Notes: generated from the letters alone by a model not told the origin. A stretch of DNA of 64,000 bases from Thermoanaerobacterium sp. CMT5567-10 (GCF_030534315.2 NZ_CP130558.2:2904501-2968500), one strand, 5' to 3'. Counted from the stretch's first letter, positions 17,533-27,522 are shown. Numbers and translations: made by a program.

Positions 17533-18304
17533 TGGAAAAGATGTAACAAAGATATTTTCAAATAAAAAGAAAAAAACTATTGCCGTCGACCATGTTAATT
17601 TTGAATTTAAAAGTGGTGAAATAATATCCATCGTTGGTGAGAGTGGAAGTGGGAAGACCACATTAGCTAAAATGATATTAGGATTGCTTAGCCCAACCAG
17701 TGGTGAAATTATCTTCAGAGATAGACCTATAGAATTGAAGACCAGAGAGAAACGAATAGAGTATTGGAGAAATGTACAGCCAATTTTTCAAGATCCTTTT
17801 TCATCTTTTAACATATTTAAAAAAGTTGACAATGTATTGTTGGACTGTATAAAGCTTCTTAATATCAAGCTAAAAAAAGATGAGAAGTACAAAAAGATTG
17901 AAGAAGCATGCAATTTTGTGAATTTAAGATTTGAAGAGATATATAATAAGTATCCTTTTGAACTTTCTGGTGGTCAAATGCAGAGGCTTATGATAGCGCG
18001 TGTATTATTGATACGTCCAAGACTTGTCATTGCTGATGAGCCTACCTCAATGATTGATGCTTGTTCTAGAGCTAGTATACTAGACGCATTAATGAAATTG
18101 AAAGATGAAATAGGGACAACAGTTGTGTTTATAACGCATGACATTGGCCTTGCTTACTATGTGTCTGACAAAATATACGTCATGAAAGAAGGACGATTTG
18201 TGGAAGAAGGCTTTCCTGACGATGTGATTTTAAATCCAACAGAAGAGTATACTAAACATCTAATAGGTGATGTCCCTAAAATAGAGAGCCGGTGGGCATT
18301 ATAA
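17501..18304 (+). CDS. ABC transporter ATP-binding protein, DppF/OppF type
   Basis: A 267-residue ATPase, second half of the heterodimer. Walker [10 protein letters not shown], signature LSGGQMQR, Walker [13 protein letters not shown] and FITHDIGL are intact. It is shorter than usual OppF, ending soon after the switch region with no long C-terminal extension. Starts at 17501 and 17507 are both possible; AAGGAG at 17491 fits either. The Asp after SMI replaces the common SALD wording but keeps the D-loop acid. Confidence 0.92.
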   Translation: MKMARNELLLSGKDVTKIFSNKKKKTIAVDHVNFEFKSGEIISIVGESGSGKTTLAKMILGLLSPTSGEIIFRDRPIELKTREKRIEYWRNVQPIFQDPFSSFNIFKKVDNVLLDCIKLLNIKLKKDEKYKKIEEACNFVNLRFEEIYNKYPFELSGGQMQRLMIARVLLIRPRLVIADEPTSMIDACSRASILDALMKLKDEIGTTVVFITHDIGLAYYVSDKIYVMKEGRFVEEGFPDDVILNPTEEYTKHLIGDVPKIESRWAL

Positions 18305-18379
18305 AGTTTAGACATGAAAAATATTTCTTTGAATTTTCTTCTTTATATTCATAAATTGTTTTGCACGTGATTATACTTT

Positions 18380-18412
18380 ATGCTATCATTTTTTAGATAG
18401 CATTATTTTTTT
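18380..18412 (+). terminator. Terminator of the ABC transporter operon
   Basis: ATGCTATC / GATAGCAT stem with an eight-base T-rich loop, followed by TATTTTTTT. Located about 75 bases after the last ATPase stop. Confidence 0.75.
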
Positions 18413-18502
18413 AATGACACATTATATCTGCTTTAAAAAATAGATGGTTTTATGCTAAAATTATGATTAAACGATAATTAATTACGAAAGAAGTTGATTT
18501 AC

Positions 18503-19741
18503 ATGGATATAAATAACATAAAGATGGTTGGAATTGATCAAAGTATATCTATTGAAATTAGAGAGAAGGTATCTTTTAATACAGATATAGCTGATGTGCT
18601 CCAAAAATTAAAAAATGATGGGCTTGATGAAATAGTTATATTATCAACATGCCATAGGAGTGAAGTATACTTTTATTCAGAGAGCATAGGTCTTGAGGAG
18701 ATAAAAAAATTTTATGTAGAGCATTTTAAGTTAGAAGATGACTTTAAAAATTATCTTTATGGTATATCTGGCATAAAAGTCGTGGAACACATTTTTAGAG
18801 TTGCGTGTGGGTTAGAGTCGATGGTTGTCGGTGAAGACCAGATATTGGGACAAGTGAAAGATGCACTAAACATTTCACAAATTAATAAAGGATCTGGCAA
18901 AATATTAAATAAACTTTTTAGGGATGCCATCACTCTCGGGAAAAAGGTCCGCACAGATACGGGTATAAAAAATTTTTCATCGTCTATAAGTCATATTGCT
19001 GTTAAGTTTATAGAAGATGTATTTAAAGATATAAAAGGTAAAAATGCTTTTGTTATCGGGACAGGTGAAATGGGGAAAATCGCTATAAAAAATCTTATTG
19101 CAAAAGGTGTCAACGTGTGTGTCTCAAACAGAACCCATACAAAGGCACAATGTCTAAAAGAGGAGATACCTGAAATAGATGTTGTGCCATATGAAGATAA
19201 GTATGAACAAATTGCAAAAAGCGATATAGTGATAAGCGCTACGAATGCACCACACTATACTGTTTGCTATGACAAATTTAAAAATGTTTATGATGGAAAA
19301 CGGATTTGCATAGTTGATATTGCGCTTCCGAGAGACATAGATCCTAAAATTGCAGAAATTGATGGCCTAAGCTTATATACAATAGATGATCTTAGAAAAA
19401 CTGCTGAAGAAAATAGAAAAAAGCGTATTGATGTTATTAAAGATATTGAGAAAGTGATCTGCGATAAAAAAGCGGAGTTCAATGATTGGTTTAAGACGAT
19501 AAAGATTGAACCATACATTAAAAAGATATACATTTATTCACACAACATATGCGATATAGAATTTGATAGATTGGCAAACAAACTTGAGGGTGCAACAGAT
19601 AAAGATAAGGAAAATATTAGGATATCTTTAAAAAGAGTTGCAGACAAGATGGCGAATATGATGATATCACAGATAAAGAAAGATGTTTTGATGAATGACG
19701 ATATATCCTTTAATGACGATCGAAGAGAGGAAAATATATGA
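18503..19741 (+). CDS. hemA: Glutamyl-tRNA reductase
   Basis: First enzyme of the C5 tetrapyrrole pathway, reducing glutamyl-tRNA to glutamate-1-semialdehyde with NADPH. The 412-residue protein has the catalytic cysteine in LSTCHRSEVY, the family motif GEDQILGQVKDAL, an NAD(P)-binding GTGEMGKIA and a C-terminal dimerisation helix. I choose the ATG at 18503 over the upstream TTG because GAAAGAAG lies at proper distance. It is the first of three tightly overlapping genes making uroporphyrinogen III and precorrin-2. Confidence 0.96.
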   Translation: MDINNIKMVGIDQSISIEIREKVSFNTDIADVLQKLKNDGLDEIVILSTCHRSEVYFYSESIGLEEIKKFYVEHFKLEDDFKNYLYGISGIKVVEHIFRVACGLESMVVGEDQILGQVKDALNISQINKGSGKILNKLFRDAITLGKKVRTDTGIKNFSSSISHIAVKFIEDVFKDIKGKNAFVIGTGEMGKIAIKNLIAKGVNVCVSNRTHTKAQCLKEEIPEIDVVPYEDKYEQIAKSDIVISATNAPHYTVCYDKFKNVYDGKRICIVDIALPRDIDPKIAEIDGLSLYTIDDLRKTAEENRKKRIDVIKDIEKVICDKKAEFNDWFKTIKIEPYIKKIYIYSHNICDIEFDRLANKLEGATDKDKENIRISLKRVADKMANMMISQIKKDVLMNDDISFNDDRREENI

Positions 19742-20631
19742 AAAAGATTAGAGTTGGGACTAGATCAAGCGAACTTGCTTTAACTCAGACACTTATAGTT
19801 GTCAATGAAATAAAGAAATATAAACCAGATATAGAATTTGAAATAGTAAAGATAAGTACAAAAGGTGATAGTGCATTAAATGCACCTTTAAGCGAGATAG
19901 GAGGCAAGGGCCTTTTTGTTAAAGAAATTGAAGATGCATTGATTAATAATGTGATTGACATGGCTGTTCACAGCATGAAAGATATGCCTTACGAAGTACC
20001 TAATAACCTTAAGCTTTTATCTGTATATAGAAGAGAAGATCCACGTGACGTTTTTATTTCAAAGAATGAAAGATTTATTGATTTAAGAGAAAGTGCAAGA
20101 ATAGGTACAAGTAGTTTAAGGCGAAGTGTTCAGCTTAAGAATTTGAGGCCAGATATTGAGATAGTACCCATAAGGGGTAATATTGCCACGCGAATAAAGA
20201 AAATGCATGAGCTAAACTTAGATGGTATAGTATTAGCAGCATCTGGGATAAAACGGCTTGGCCTTGAAGACATGATAAAGGATTATTTTCCAGTAGATTT
20301 GATTGTTCCGGCACCGTGTCAGGGAATACTGGCTGTAGAGATTAGGAGGGATTTTGAAGAAGAATTTTTTGAAATTTATCCAATGCTACTTGATGCAAAG
20401 ACTTTTTTTGAGTCGTCTGCTGAAAGAAAAATAATGAAGAGGTTTGGCGGAAATTGCAAGATACCATTGGGAATATATTCAGAATATAAAAGAAATGGGA
20501 ATGATGATTTAATTACGGTGAGAGTATCATATTATAAAGATGGGAAACTTCTAAAAGGTAAAGAAACAGGATTAATGAAGGATATAGGTAAAATAGGTGA
20601 TAGACTAGTTGAAAAAATTGGAGGTATATAA
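19738..20631 (+). CDS. hemC: Porphobilinogen deaminase (hydroxymethylbilane synthase)
   Basis: Polymerises four porphobilinogens to hydroxymethylbilane. The 297-residue protein has RVGTRSSELALTQ at the N-terminus, VHSMKDMPYEVP, GTSSLRR, IRGNIATRI and the dipyrromethane-attachment cysteine in FGGNCKIPLG. It overlaps hemA by four bases (ATGA) and touches the next start at its final base, so translation is coupled throughout the operon. Confidence 0.97.
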   Translation: MKKIRVGTRSSELALTQTLIVVNEIKKYKPDIEFEIVKISTKGDSALNAPLSEIGGKGLFVKEIEDALINNVIDMAVHSMKDMPYEVPNNLKLLSVYRREDPRDVFISKNERFIDLRESARIGTSSLRRSVQLKNLRPDIEIVPIRGNIATRIKKMHELNLDGIVLAASGIKRLGLEDMIKDYFPVDLIVPAPCQGILAVEIRRDFEEEFFEIYPMLLDAKTFFESSAERKIMKRFGGNCKIPLGIYSEYKRNGNDDLITVRVSYYKDGKLLKGKETGLMKDIGKIGDRLVEKIGGI

Positions 20632-22121
20632 TGGCAGGCTTTGTTTATTTAATAGGTGCGGGACCTGGTGATGTAGGTCTTATTACATTAAAGGCAATTG
20701 AAGTAATAAAAAAAGCAGATGTGATTGTATATGACAGGTTGATAAATGACGGCATACTTGCAATGGCTAAAGATGGTGCTGAGCTTATAGATGTTGGAAA
20801 GATGCCTGATTCACATAAAGTGCCGCAATGGAGAATAAATGAGATTATTGCTGAAAAGGCTATAGATGGCAAGTTGGTAGTGCGATTAAAAGGCGGCGAT
20901 CCATTTGTATTTGGAAGAGGTGGTGAAGAAGGGGAGTGTCTTTACGATAAGGGCATATCGTTTGAAGTGATTCCGGGAATCACTTCTGCTATAGCTGTTT
21001 TGTCTTATGCAGGTATTCCTATTACACACAGGAATTTAAGTTCATCATTTCATGTTATAACAGGTCATGAATCTGACGGTAAAACTGAAAATCTCGACTG
21101 GGAAGTGATTGCTAAACTTAATGGTACTCTTGTATTTTTGATGGGTATGAAGAACATCGAATTTATAGTAAATAAACTGATTGAAAATGGTATGTCTAAA
21201 GATATTCCTGCTGCTGTAATAATGAATGGGACAACGCCGCATCAAAAGGTGGTAAAGGGCACTTTATCAGATATTGCAAAAAAGTCCCGCAATGAAGGTA
21301 TGCACAATCCAGCAATAATAGCCATTGGAAAAGTTGTAAATATGAGTGAAAAGCTTGAATGGTTCGAAAAGAAACGACTTTTTGGAAAGAGAGTCCTTTT
21401 AACAAGGACATACGACTTAGCTATGAATACCGCGGATGATTTAAAAGATAGTGGGGCAGATGTCGTCATATGCCCAACTATAAAGATAATTCCGGAAGTA
21501 GATAATGTATCAAGACTTATTGATAATATTGAAAAATACGATTATCTCATTTTCACAAGTGTAAATGGCGTCAACGTCTTTAAAGAAACTATCAATTTAA
21601 AGAAATTTGATTTAAGAAAATTGAATGGAGTAAGGATTGCAGCGATAGGCAGTAAGACATGTGAGGCTCTAAATAAAATGTATATATATCCAGAGGTTGT
21701 GCCTGATGAATATACTTCTATAGCTTTAGCTGGTAAGCTTAAGAGTTATGCAAAAGGGAAAAGTGTGGCGATTTTGACTTCTGACATAGGTGGCGATATG
21801 CTTATAGACAATCTCAAAGATATCGCCTTTTTAGATAAGATTGTGGCGTATAAAAATACCCCAAATTATGAAATAAAAGATAAATTAACGAATGAGATTA
21901 AAAAAGGTATTGATATAGCAATATTTACAAGCACATCAACATTTAAATACATGTCTTTAATATTAGGAGATGATATATCTTTCTTAAAAAATGTAAAAAT
22001 AGCTGCAATAGGACCTGTGACGAAGGATAATATCGAAAGAGCGGGTTATAAAGTAGATATTATGCCAAATACTTACACATTTGAAAACTTGATTAAAGAG
22101 ATATTAAAGCGCGAAGCATAA
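20631..22121 (+). CDS. cobA-hemD: Fused uroporphyrinogen-III C-methyltransferase / uroporphyrinogen-III synthase
   Basis: A 496-residue bifunctional protein. Residues ~1-245 are SUMT, with VYLIGAGPGDVGLITLKA, VVRLKGGDPFVFGRGGEE and GITSAIAVLSYAGIPITHR. Residues ~250-496 are uroporphyrinogen-III synthase, with KRVLLTRTYDLAMNTADDL and IFTSVNGVNVF. It therefore closes the ring and diverts it to precorrin-2, the branch to siroheme and cobalamin. The start overlaps the hemC stop as TAATG. Such fusions are common in Clostridia. Confidence 0.95.
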   Translation: MAGFVYLIGAGPGDVGLITLKAIEVIKKADVIVYDRLINDGILAMAKDGAELIDVGKMPDSHKVPQWRINEIIAEKAIDGKLVVRLKGGDPFVFGRGGEEGECLYDKGISFEVIPGITSAIAVLSYAGIPITHRNLSSSFHVITGHESDGKTENLDWEVIAKLNGTLVFLMGMKNIEFIVNKLIENGMSKDIPAAVIMNGTTPHQKVVKGTLSDIAKKSRNEGMHNPAIIAIGKVVNMSEKLEWFEKKRLFGKRVLLTRTYDLAMNTADDLKDSGADVVICPTIKIIPEVDNVSRLIDNIEKYDYLIFTSVNGVNVFKETINLKKFDLRKLNGVRIAAIGSKTCEALNKMYIYPEVVPDEYTSIALAGKLKSYAKGKSVAILTSDIGGDMLIDNLKDIAFLDKIVAYKNTPNYEIKDKLTNEIKKGIDIAIFTSTSTFKYMSLILGDDISFLKNVKIAAIGPVTKDNIERAGYKVDIMPNTYTFENLIKEILKREA

Positions 22122-22140
22122 ATGCATATCTTCGCGCTTT
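22106..22140. terminator. Bidirectional terminator between convergent tetrapyrrole operons
   Basis: AAAGCGCGAAG / CTTCGCGCTTT, eleven-base arms and a thirteen-base loop, overlapping the last codons of cobA-hemD. The opposite strand also ends in T-rich sequence, so it can serve hemL as well. Confidence 0.8.
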
Positions 22141-22155
22141 AATGCGTATTTATTA

Positions 22156-23448
22156 TCACAAAATTTCTTTTGCCGTTTCAAAGCTGGCTTCAATGGTCTT
22201 ATCAATATCTTCATCTGTATGTGAAGTGGATAAGAAAAAAGTTTCATACTGAGATGGCGGCATATATATACCTCTCTTTAACATGGCATTGAAATATTTT
22301 GCAAACATATCTGTATTTGATTTAGTGGCTGTTTTAAAGTCGTAGACATCGCAGTCACTAAAAAACATGCACATCATTGTACCGACGCGATTTATTTTAA
22401 CATCTATTCCATTTTGTTCCATGCTATTCTTCAAACCTCTGCACAGTCTGTCAGCTTTTTTATCCAATTCATCATAGATAGAAGGGTCTTCTGATAATAC
22501 ATTCAATGTTTCGTGACCGGCCACCATTGCTAGTGGATTGCCAGATAATGTACCTGCTTGATAAACAGGGCCGTCGGGGGAGATCATCCTCATAATATCC
22601 TCTCTTCCACCATAAGCACCAACAGGCAAGCCACCTCCAATAATTTTTCCGAATGTGGTTATATCCGGATTAATACCGTATAGTCCTTGAGCACATGAAA
22701 AAGATACTCTAAATCCAGTCATAACCTCGTCAAATATGAGAAGTGAACCATATGATTTTGTAATTTCTCGCAAAGTCTTTAAAAATCCCTCTTTTGGCGG
22801 AATAGTTCCCATGTTTCCTGCCACTGGCTCAACAATAACCGCGGCGATATTTTCTCCGTATTTTTTAAATATCTCGACTATCAAATCACTGTCATTATAC
22901 TTTGCTATTATCGTGTTTTTAGCTGTTTCATTTGTTACACCTTTTGAATCAGGTGTTCCAAATGTAAGAGCACCGGATCCTGCCTTAATGAGAAGACCAT
23001 CGGAATGGCCGTGGTAGCATCCTTCAAATTTCACTATGATATCCCTTCCAGTGTATCCACGAGCTAACCGTATAGCGCTCATTGTAGCCTCGGTGCCCGA
23101 ATTTACCATCCTTATGACTTCAACTGATGGAACAGCGCTTTTTATTTTTTCGGCTAATTTGACTTCTATTTCAGTGCAAGCTCCGAAACTTGTGCCATTT
23201 TCCAACTGATTTTTTAAAGCATTGACTATGCGAGGATTACAATGACCTAGTATAAGTGGGCCCCACGAGAGAACATAATCTATATACGTATTTCCATCTA
23301 CATCTTCTATATGGCTGCCATATCCTCTTTTTATATATGGTGGATTTATTCCAACAGATTTAAACGCTCTTACAGGACTATTTACACCGCCAGGCATAAG
23401 TTTTTTAGCTTTATCAAAAAGTTTTTTCGATATTTCGTGATTCATCAT
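22156..23448 (-). CDS. hemL: Glutamate-1-semialdehyde 2,1-aminomutase
   Basis: PLP enzyme converting glutamate-1-semialdehyde to 5-aminolevulinate. The 430-residue protein shows [21 protein letters not shown]-like [27 protein letters not shown], the PLP Asp in [12 protein letters not shown] and the Schiff-base lysine in [18 protein letters not shown]. Last gene of the minus-strand operon hemB - met8-like - hemL, overlapping its upstream neighbour by four bases. Confidence 0.96.
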   Translation of the reverse strand: MMNHEISKKLFDKAKKLMPGGVNSPVRAFKSVGINPPYIKRGYGSHIEDVDGNTYIDYVLSWGPLILGHCNPRIVNALKNQLENGTSFGACTEIEVKLAEKIKSAVPSVEVIRMVNSGTEATMSAIRLARGYTGRDIIVKFEGCYHGHSDGLLIKAGSGALTFGTPDSKGVTNETAKNTIIAKYNDSDLIVEIFKKYGENIAAVIVEPVAGNMGTIPPKEGFLKTLREITKSYGSLLIFDEVMTGFRVSFSCAQGLYGINPDITTFGKIIGGGLPVGAYGGREDIMRMISPDGPVYQAGTLSGNPLAMVAGHETLNVLSEDPSIYDELDKKADRLCRGLKNSMEQNGIDVKINRVGTMMCMFFSDCDVYDFKTATKSNTDMFAKYFNAMLKRGIYMPPSQYETFFLSTSHTDEDIDKTIEASFETAKEIL

Positions 23449-24029
23449 TTATCATCCCTTTTTAAAAGATTGCTTTTTCTTATTATATCATCGTATAATT
23501 TGATTTTTTCATCAAGCGACATAGACGATGACTTAAGTTTATCTCTTGTGCTGCTTAGTTCGGATATTAGACTACCGAATTCGTCTGTTATTAAATTCTC
23601 AAGCATTTCCCTTATTCTTCTTGACAATAAGGGACTTTTGCCATTTGTTGATATTGATATAGTAAGATCACCTCTCCTTATAACAGACGGGGTTATAAAT
23701 GTTGAAAGCTCTTTATCATCAACGACATTTACAGGTATATTGTTATCTATGCATTCTTTTGATATTTCTTTGTTAAGCATTTTGTCATTGGTTGCAACAA
23801 TTACTAAATTGTAATTTTGAACGTCGTTCTTTTGGTATTTTCGATCTATTAATTCTATTTTGCTGTTTTTAGACAGTTCCCAAATATCTTTGATGAATTT
23901 GGGTGCTATAGCTGTAACAGTGCCACCAAATTCAAGTAAAGACAATATCTTTCTATATGCTACATTACCACCACCAATTACAAGGCATTTTTTATTTTTG
24001 ATGTTTAACATTATAGGATAGTAAGCCAT
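23445..24029 (-). CDS. Precorrin-2 dehydrogenase / probable sirohydrochlorin ferrochelatase (CysG N-domain, Met8-like)
   Basis: Oxidises precorrin-2 to sirohydrochlorin with NAD+. Some members also insert Fe2+ to make siroheme. The 194-residue protein starts [19 protein letters not shown], a Rossmann GGGNVA site, followed by [16 protein letters not shown] and the substrate-binding [16 protein letters not shown]. Length equals the stand-alone CysG N-terminal module. It supplies the final step missing from the convergent hemACD/cobA operon. It overlaps hemB by 19 bases and hemL by four. Confidence 0.93.
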   Translation of the reverse strand: MAYYPIMLNIKNKKCLVIGGGNVAYRKILSLLEFGGTVTAIAPKFIKDIWELSKNSKIELIDRKYQKNDVQNYNLVIVATNDKMLNKEISKECIDNNIPVNVVDDKELSTFITPSVIRRGDLTISISTNGKSPLLSRRIREMLENLITDEFGSLISELSSTRDKLKSSSMSLDEKIKLYDDIIRKSNLLKRDDK

Positions 24030-24985
24030 TTTGCAACATCCTTAGCAAAGTACGTTATTATGATATCGGCCCCTGCTCTTTTTATTCCTGTCAAAGATTC
24101 TAAAACTGTAGATTTTTCGTCTATATAGCCCATCTGAGATGCGGCTTTTATCATTGAGTATTCACCGCTTACGTTGTAAGCAGCAATTGGGATATTGAAT
24201 GTGTCTTTTGCTCTTCTTATTATATCAAGATACGGCAGTGCAGGTTTAACCATTATTATGTCAGCACCTTCGTCTATGTCAAGTGAAATTTCTCTTAAAG
24301 CTTCGTCAGAGTTTGCAGGATCCATTTGGTATGACTTCCTATCTCCAAATTGTGGTGCTGAATTGGCTGCTTCTCTGAAAGGGCCATAGAATGACGAGGC
24401 ATATTTAGCGCTGTAAGATATTATTGGCGTGTTTACATAACCATTTTCATCTAAGATATCTCTTATTGCTTTTACACGTCCATCCATCATGTCTGATGGA
24501 GCCACGATGTCTGCACCTGCCTTGACGTGTGACAATGCTATTTTTGCTATGTATGAAACTGTCTCGTCATTTTGTACATAGCCATCTCTTACAATTCCAC
24601 AATGCCCGTGGCTTGTATACTCGCACATGCATACATCAGTTATGACAATCATTTGCGGAATTGACTCCTTTATAGATTTTACAGCTTTTTGTACGATCCC
24701 ATCATCATCATATGCTTCAGAACCTAATTCATCTTTCTTTGATGGTATGCCAAAAAGCAGAACGGCAGGTATTTTCAAATTATGTACTTCTTTGACCTCA
24801 TTTATAAGCTTGTCTACAGAATAACGATAGACTCCAGGCATTGCACTAATTTCTTCTTTTATGTTTTCTCCAGGTACAACAAACATAGGATATATCAAAT
24901 CATCTACGCTTATAGACGTTTCCTTTACCATTCTTCTTATAACTTCATTTGCTCTAAGCCTTCTTGGCCTTTTTAGTAATTCCAT
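24011..24985 (-). CDS. hemB: Delta-aminolevulinic acid dehydratase (porphobilinogen synthase)
   Basis: Condenses two 5-aminolevulinates to porphobilinogen. The 324-residue protein carries RPRRLR at the N-terminus, a zinc-type site [15 protein letters not shown] (Cys-x-Cys-x7-Cys), and Schiff-base lysines in [17 protein letters not shown] and [13 protein letters not shown]. The cysteine-rich site indicates the Zn-dependent class. First gene of the minus-strand operon, divergent from the sulfur operon 191 bases away. Confidence 0.97.
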   Translation of the reverse strand: MELLKRPRRLRANEVIRRMVKETSISVDDLIYPMFVVPGENIKEEISAMPGVYRYSVDKLINEVKEVHNLKIPAVLLFGIPSKKDELGSEAYDDDGIVQKAVKSIKESIPQMIVITDVCMCEYTSHGHCGIVRDGYVQNDETVSYIAKIALSHVKAGADIVAPSDMMDGRVKAIRDILDENGYVNTPIISYSAKYASSFYGPFREAANSAPQFGDRKSYQMDPANSDEALREISLDIDEGADIIMVKPALPYLDIIRRAKDTFNIPIAAYNVSGEYSMIKAASQMGYIDEKSTVLESLTGIKRAGADIIITYFAKDVAKWLTIL

Positions 24986-25042
24986 AGCGACACCTCACTA
25001 AATATTTATTTATAAATTATTATATCACTTTTTGTTTAATGT

Positions 25043-25120
25043 ACATGACTAATTTTTCAAAATCATGTTTAACAATTCAAATAAAATGTGATTGACATTA
25101 ATAAAACGATGTGTTAAATT
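25043..25120 (+). promoter_or_regulatory. Promoter and inverted repeat upstream of the sulfur operon
   Basis: TTGACA 25092-25097, 17-base spacer, TAAATT 25115-25120. An ACATGA/TCATGT inverted repeat (25043-25068) lies upstream and might be an operator for this operon or for divergent hemB. I see no SAM riboswitch or T-box in the 190-base gap, so control by a sulfur-responsive repressor is more likely. Confidence 0.55.
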
Positions 25121-25176
25121 ATAAAAAAGAAATCCACAAATTCATATCAATTTACTATGAATTAAAGGAGGATAAA

Positions 25177-26049
25177 ATGATTTTCAATGATGATTTAATA
25201 AAGACATTAAAAGATGGTGGATTCATTAAACAAAAGCAAAAAGATTACTATTCAATAAGAATAAGAGTAGTCGCAGGCAATATTACCGCTGAACAGATGA
25301 GAAAAGTATCTGAACTTGCTGAAAAATACGGCAGAGGATATGTCACATTTACAGTAAGGCTGGGGATAGAGATTCCATGGGTTCACTACTCTAAATTGCA
25401 AGAGGTAAAAGAAGAAGTTGAGAGAATTGGACTTGCAATGGCTGGCTGTGGACCAAGAGTAAGACCGATTGTAGCCTGCAAAGGTACTGTTTGCCCATAT
25501 GGATTAATTGATACGCAAGGTTTAGCAAAAAAACTCGATGACGAGTTCTTTCCAACACCTGGTTTCCCTCATAAATTCAAAATGGGAATTTCAGGCTGCC
25601 CTAATAATTGTACGAAGCCTCAATTTAACGATATCGGATTTCAAGGGCAGGTAGAGCCTGAACTTAATGAAGATCTATGCACAGGTTGCGGACTGTGCGC
25701 AGACGTCTGTGACGTGAAAGCAATTACGATTAAAGACAATTTAGCCAGAAGAGACGATGATAAATGTATTTATTGCGGTTCATGCATTAGAGTGTGCCCA
25801 ATGGATGCGTGGAAGAAAAAAAGAAGCGGCGTAGCAGTCTTTGTGGGCGGCAAGTTTGGCAAAAGGTACAACTTTGGGTACCATATTGCGGACCTTGTTG
25901 ATGTAGAAAAAATACCAAATATTATTGAGAAGACAATGAATTTTTACAAAAGCAATGGCATCAGCAAAGAAAGGCTTTATGACACAATAAATAGAATTGG
26001 ACTTGAAAATTTCAAAAAAGAAATTTTAGAAGATAAAAATATAAAGTGA
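25177..26049 (+). CDS. Small siroheme sulfite reductase with C-terminal ferredoxin domain
   Basis: A 290-residue reductase that should reduce sulfite to sulfide. The start is the ATG after AAAGGAGGATAAA. Residues ~1-65 are the ferredoxin-like half domain. The siroheme/[4Fe-4S] ligands are ACKGTVCPYG (Cys-x5-Cys) and SGCPNNCTKP (Cys-x3-Cys). A two-cluster ferredoxin insert follows: CTGCGLCADVCDVKAI and CIYCGSCIRVCPMDAW. The size and single-chain ferredoxin fusion match small anaerobic sulfite reductases rather than CysI. Siroheme can come from the neighbouring operons. Confidence 0.9.
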   Translation: MIFNDDLIKTLKDGGFIKQKQKDYYSIRIRVVAGNITAEQMRKVSELAEKYGRGYVTFTVRLGIEIPWVHYSKLQEVKEEVERIGLAMAGCGPRVRPIVACKGTVCPYGLIDTQGLAKKLDDEFFPTPGFPHKFKMGISGCPNNCTKPQFNDIGFQGQVEPELNEDLCTGCGLCADVCDVKAITIKDNLARRDDDKCIYCGSCIRVCPMDAWKKKRSGVAVFVGGKFGKRYNFGYHIADLVDVEKIPNIIEKTMNFYKSNGISKERLYDTINRIGLENFKKEILEDKNIK

Positions 26050-26061
26050 GGGGTGCAACTT

Positions 26062-26271
26062 ATGAATATCAAAGTAAATGGCAATGATCAAAAAATTGAC
26101 AGAGAGTATACTGTAAAAGAATTGTTAGATGTATTAAATGTTAAAATGAAAGAATATGTAACGGTTCAGCTTAACGATGAAATATTGTCAAGAGATGATT
26201 TTGATAAAATAACTGTAAAAGACGGAGATATAGTGGAATTCCTTTATTACATGGGAGGAGGAGGTAGATGA
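26062..26271 (+). CDS. hcyS: ThiS/MoaD-like sulfur carrier protein with C-terminal extra residue (HcyS-like)
   Basis: A 69-residue ubiquitin-fold carrier (MNIKVNGNDQKIDREYTVKE, VTVQLNDEILSRDDFD, DGDIVEFLYYMGGGGR). Active ThiS-type carriers must end in Gly-Gly for adenylation and thiocarboxylation. This one ends GGGGR, so the terminal arginine must be trimmed first. The JAMM protease two genes on is the obvious trimmer. In the Wolinella succinogenes methionine route HcyS ends in an extra alanine removed by HcyD. Start by ATG after GAGGGG; it overlaps the E1 gene by four bases. Confidence 0.82.
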   Translation: MNIKVNGNDQKIDREYTVKELLDVLNVKMKEYVTVQLNDEILSRDDFDKITVKDGDIVEFLYYMGGGGR

Positions 26272-27089
26272 ATTTTTCTAATGAACAGTTAGAAAGGTAT
26301 TCACGTCATATTATACTAAAAGAAGTTGGTGCAAAGGGGCAGCAAAAAATATTAAATTCAAAGGTTTTGATAGTAGGGACAGGTGGCCTTGGAGCACCAG
26401 CAGCTATGTACCTTGCGGCAGCAGGTGTTGGAACAATAGGATTAGTAGATTATGATAAGGTGGATTTATCGAACCTTCAAAGACAAATAATTCATAGAAC
26501 TAAGGACATTGGCAAAGATAAAGTTATATCTGGTAAAGAGACAATCAATGAGATGAATCCTGATGTAAATGTAGTAACATATCATGAATGGATAAGCTCT
26601 AAAAACATAATTGATATCATAAATGATAAAGATTATGACTTTATAATTGATGGTACGGATAATTTCCCGGCAAAATTCTTAATAAATGATGCTTGTGTGT
26701 TTATGAAGAAACCTTTCTCACATGCCGGAATAATAAGATTTGAAGGTCAAACAATGACATATGTACCAGGTGAAGGACCGTGTTATAGATGTGTTTTTCA
26801 AGATCCGCCGCCGAAGGATGCCGTTCCTACATGTAAACAGGCAGGAGTGCTTGGAGTCATGGGTGGAATAATTGGTACGATTCAGGCGACAGAAGCATTA
26901 AAATATATACTTGGAGTTGGTGAACTTTTAACAGGTTATTTATTGACATTTGATGCGTTAAAAATGGAATTTAGGAAAATAAAAATATCGAAGAGAAAAA
27001 GCTGTCAAGTTTGTGGTATCCATCCTTCAATAAAAGAGTTGATAGATTATGCAAAGCCGCAGTGCGATCTTAAGGAGGCTCACAAATGA
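26268..27089 (+). CDS. hcyF: E1-like sulfur carrier adenylyltransferase (ThiF/MoeB family, HcyF-like)
   Basis: A 273-residue enzyme expected to adenylate the carrier's C-terminal glycine and support thiocarboxylate formation. It has the nucleotide-binding GTGGLGAPAAMYLAAAGVG, the DLSNLQRQ motif typical of MoeB/ThiF, the candidate catalytic cysteine in AVPTCKQAGVLG, and zinc cysteine pairs CYRC and CQVC. It overlaps both neighbours by four bases, placing it in a carrier-E1-protease cassette. Confidence 0.9.
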   Translation: MNFSNEQLERYSRHIILKEVGAKGQQKILNSKVLIVGTGGLGAPAAMYLAAAGVGTIGLVDYDKVDLSNLQRQIIHRTKDIGKDKVISGKETINEMNPDVNVVTYHEWISSKNIIDIINDKDYDFIIDGTDNFPAKFLINDACVFMKKPFSHAGIIRFEGQTMTYVPGEGPCYRCVFQDPPPKDAVPTCKQAGVLGVMGGIIGTIQATEALKYILGVGELLTGYLLTFDALKMEFRKIKISKRKSCQVCGIHPSIKELIDYAKPQCDLKEAHK

Positions 27090-27499
27090 TAATACTGTCA
27101 AGGAATGATTATGAAAAAATATTAGATCATGCAAAGAAAGAAAGCCCTATTGAAGCATGTGGTTTACTTGCAGGAATAGTAGATGGTGAAAAGAAATTTG
27201 TAAAGGAAGTTCGTTTGCTGACTAATATAGATAGAAGTCCTGAGCACTTCTCGATGGATCCGAAAGAACAATTTGAGGCTTTGAAGTATTTCAGAGAAAA
27301 CAAATTTACGCTTATCGGGAATTTCCACAGTCACCCCCAATCACCGGCAAGGCCGTCAGAAGAGGACAAAAGACTGGCATTTGATAGTAAACTTAGCTAT
27401 TTAATATTGTCACTGATGGACAAAGAAAACCCTGTCTTAAAGAGTTTCATAATTGAGTATGGAAATAGCTATGAAGAAGATATTTTAATTGAAGATTAA
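27086..27499 (+). CDS. hcyD: JAMM/MPN metalloprotease (HcyD/Mec-like)
   Basis: A 137-residue zinc peptidase with a complete JAMM motif: Glu in PIEACGLLAG, then NFHSHPQSPARPSEED, where His-Ser-His, seven residues, Ser, two residues, Asp are all in place. Bacterial members beside sulfur carriers remove residues after the diglycine or release the sulfur product. Given the arginine-capped carrier in this operon, removal of that residue is the likely job. Confidence 0.9.
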   Translation: MIILSRNDYEKILDHAKKESPIEACGLLAGIVDGEKKFVKEVRLLTNIDRSPEHFSMDPKEQFEALKYFRENKFTLIGNFHSHPQSPARPSEEDKRLAFDSKLSYLILSLMDKENPVLKSFIIEYGNSYEEDILIED

Positions 27500-27522
27500 A
27501 AAATGTGATAGGAGGTATAATT

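Noticed and set aside
24986-25176. SAM riboswitch upstream of the sulfur operon
   Set aside because: None of the conserved SAM-I helices or their motifs appear in the 190-base gap; only a promoter and a short inverted repeat are seen.
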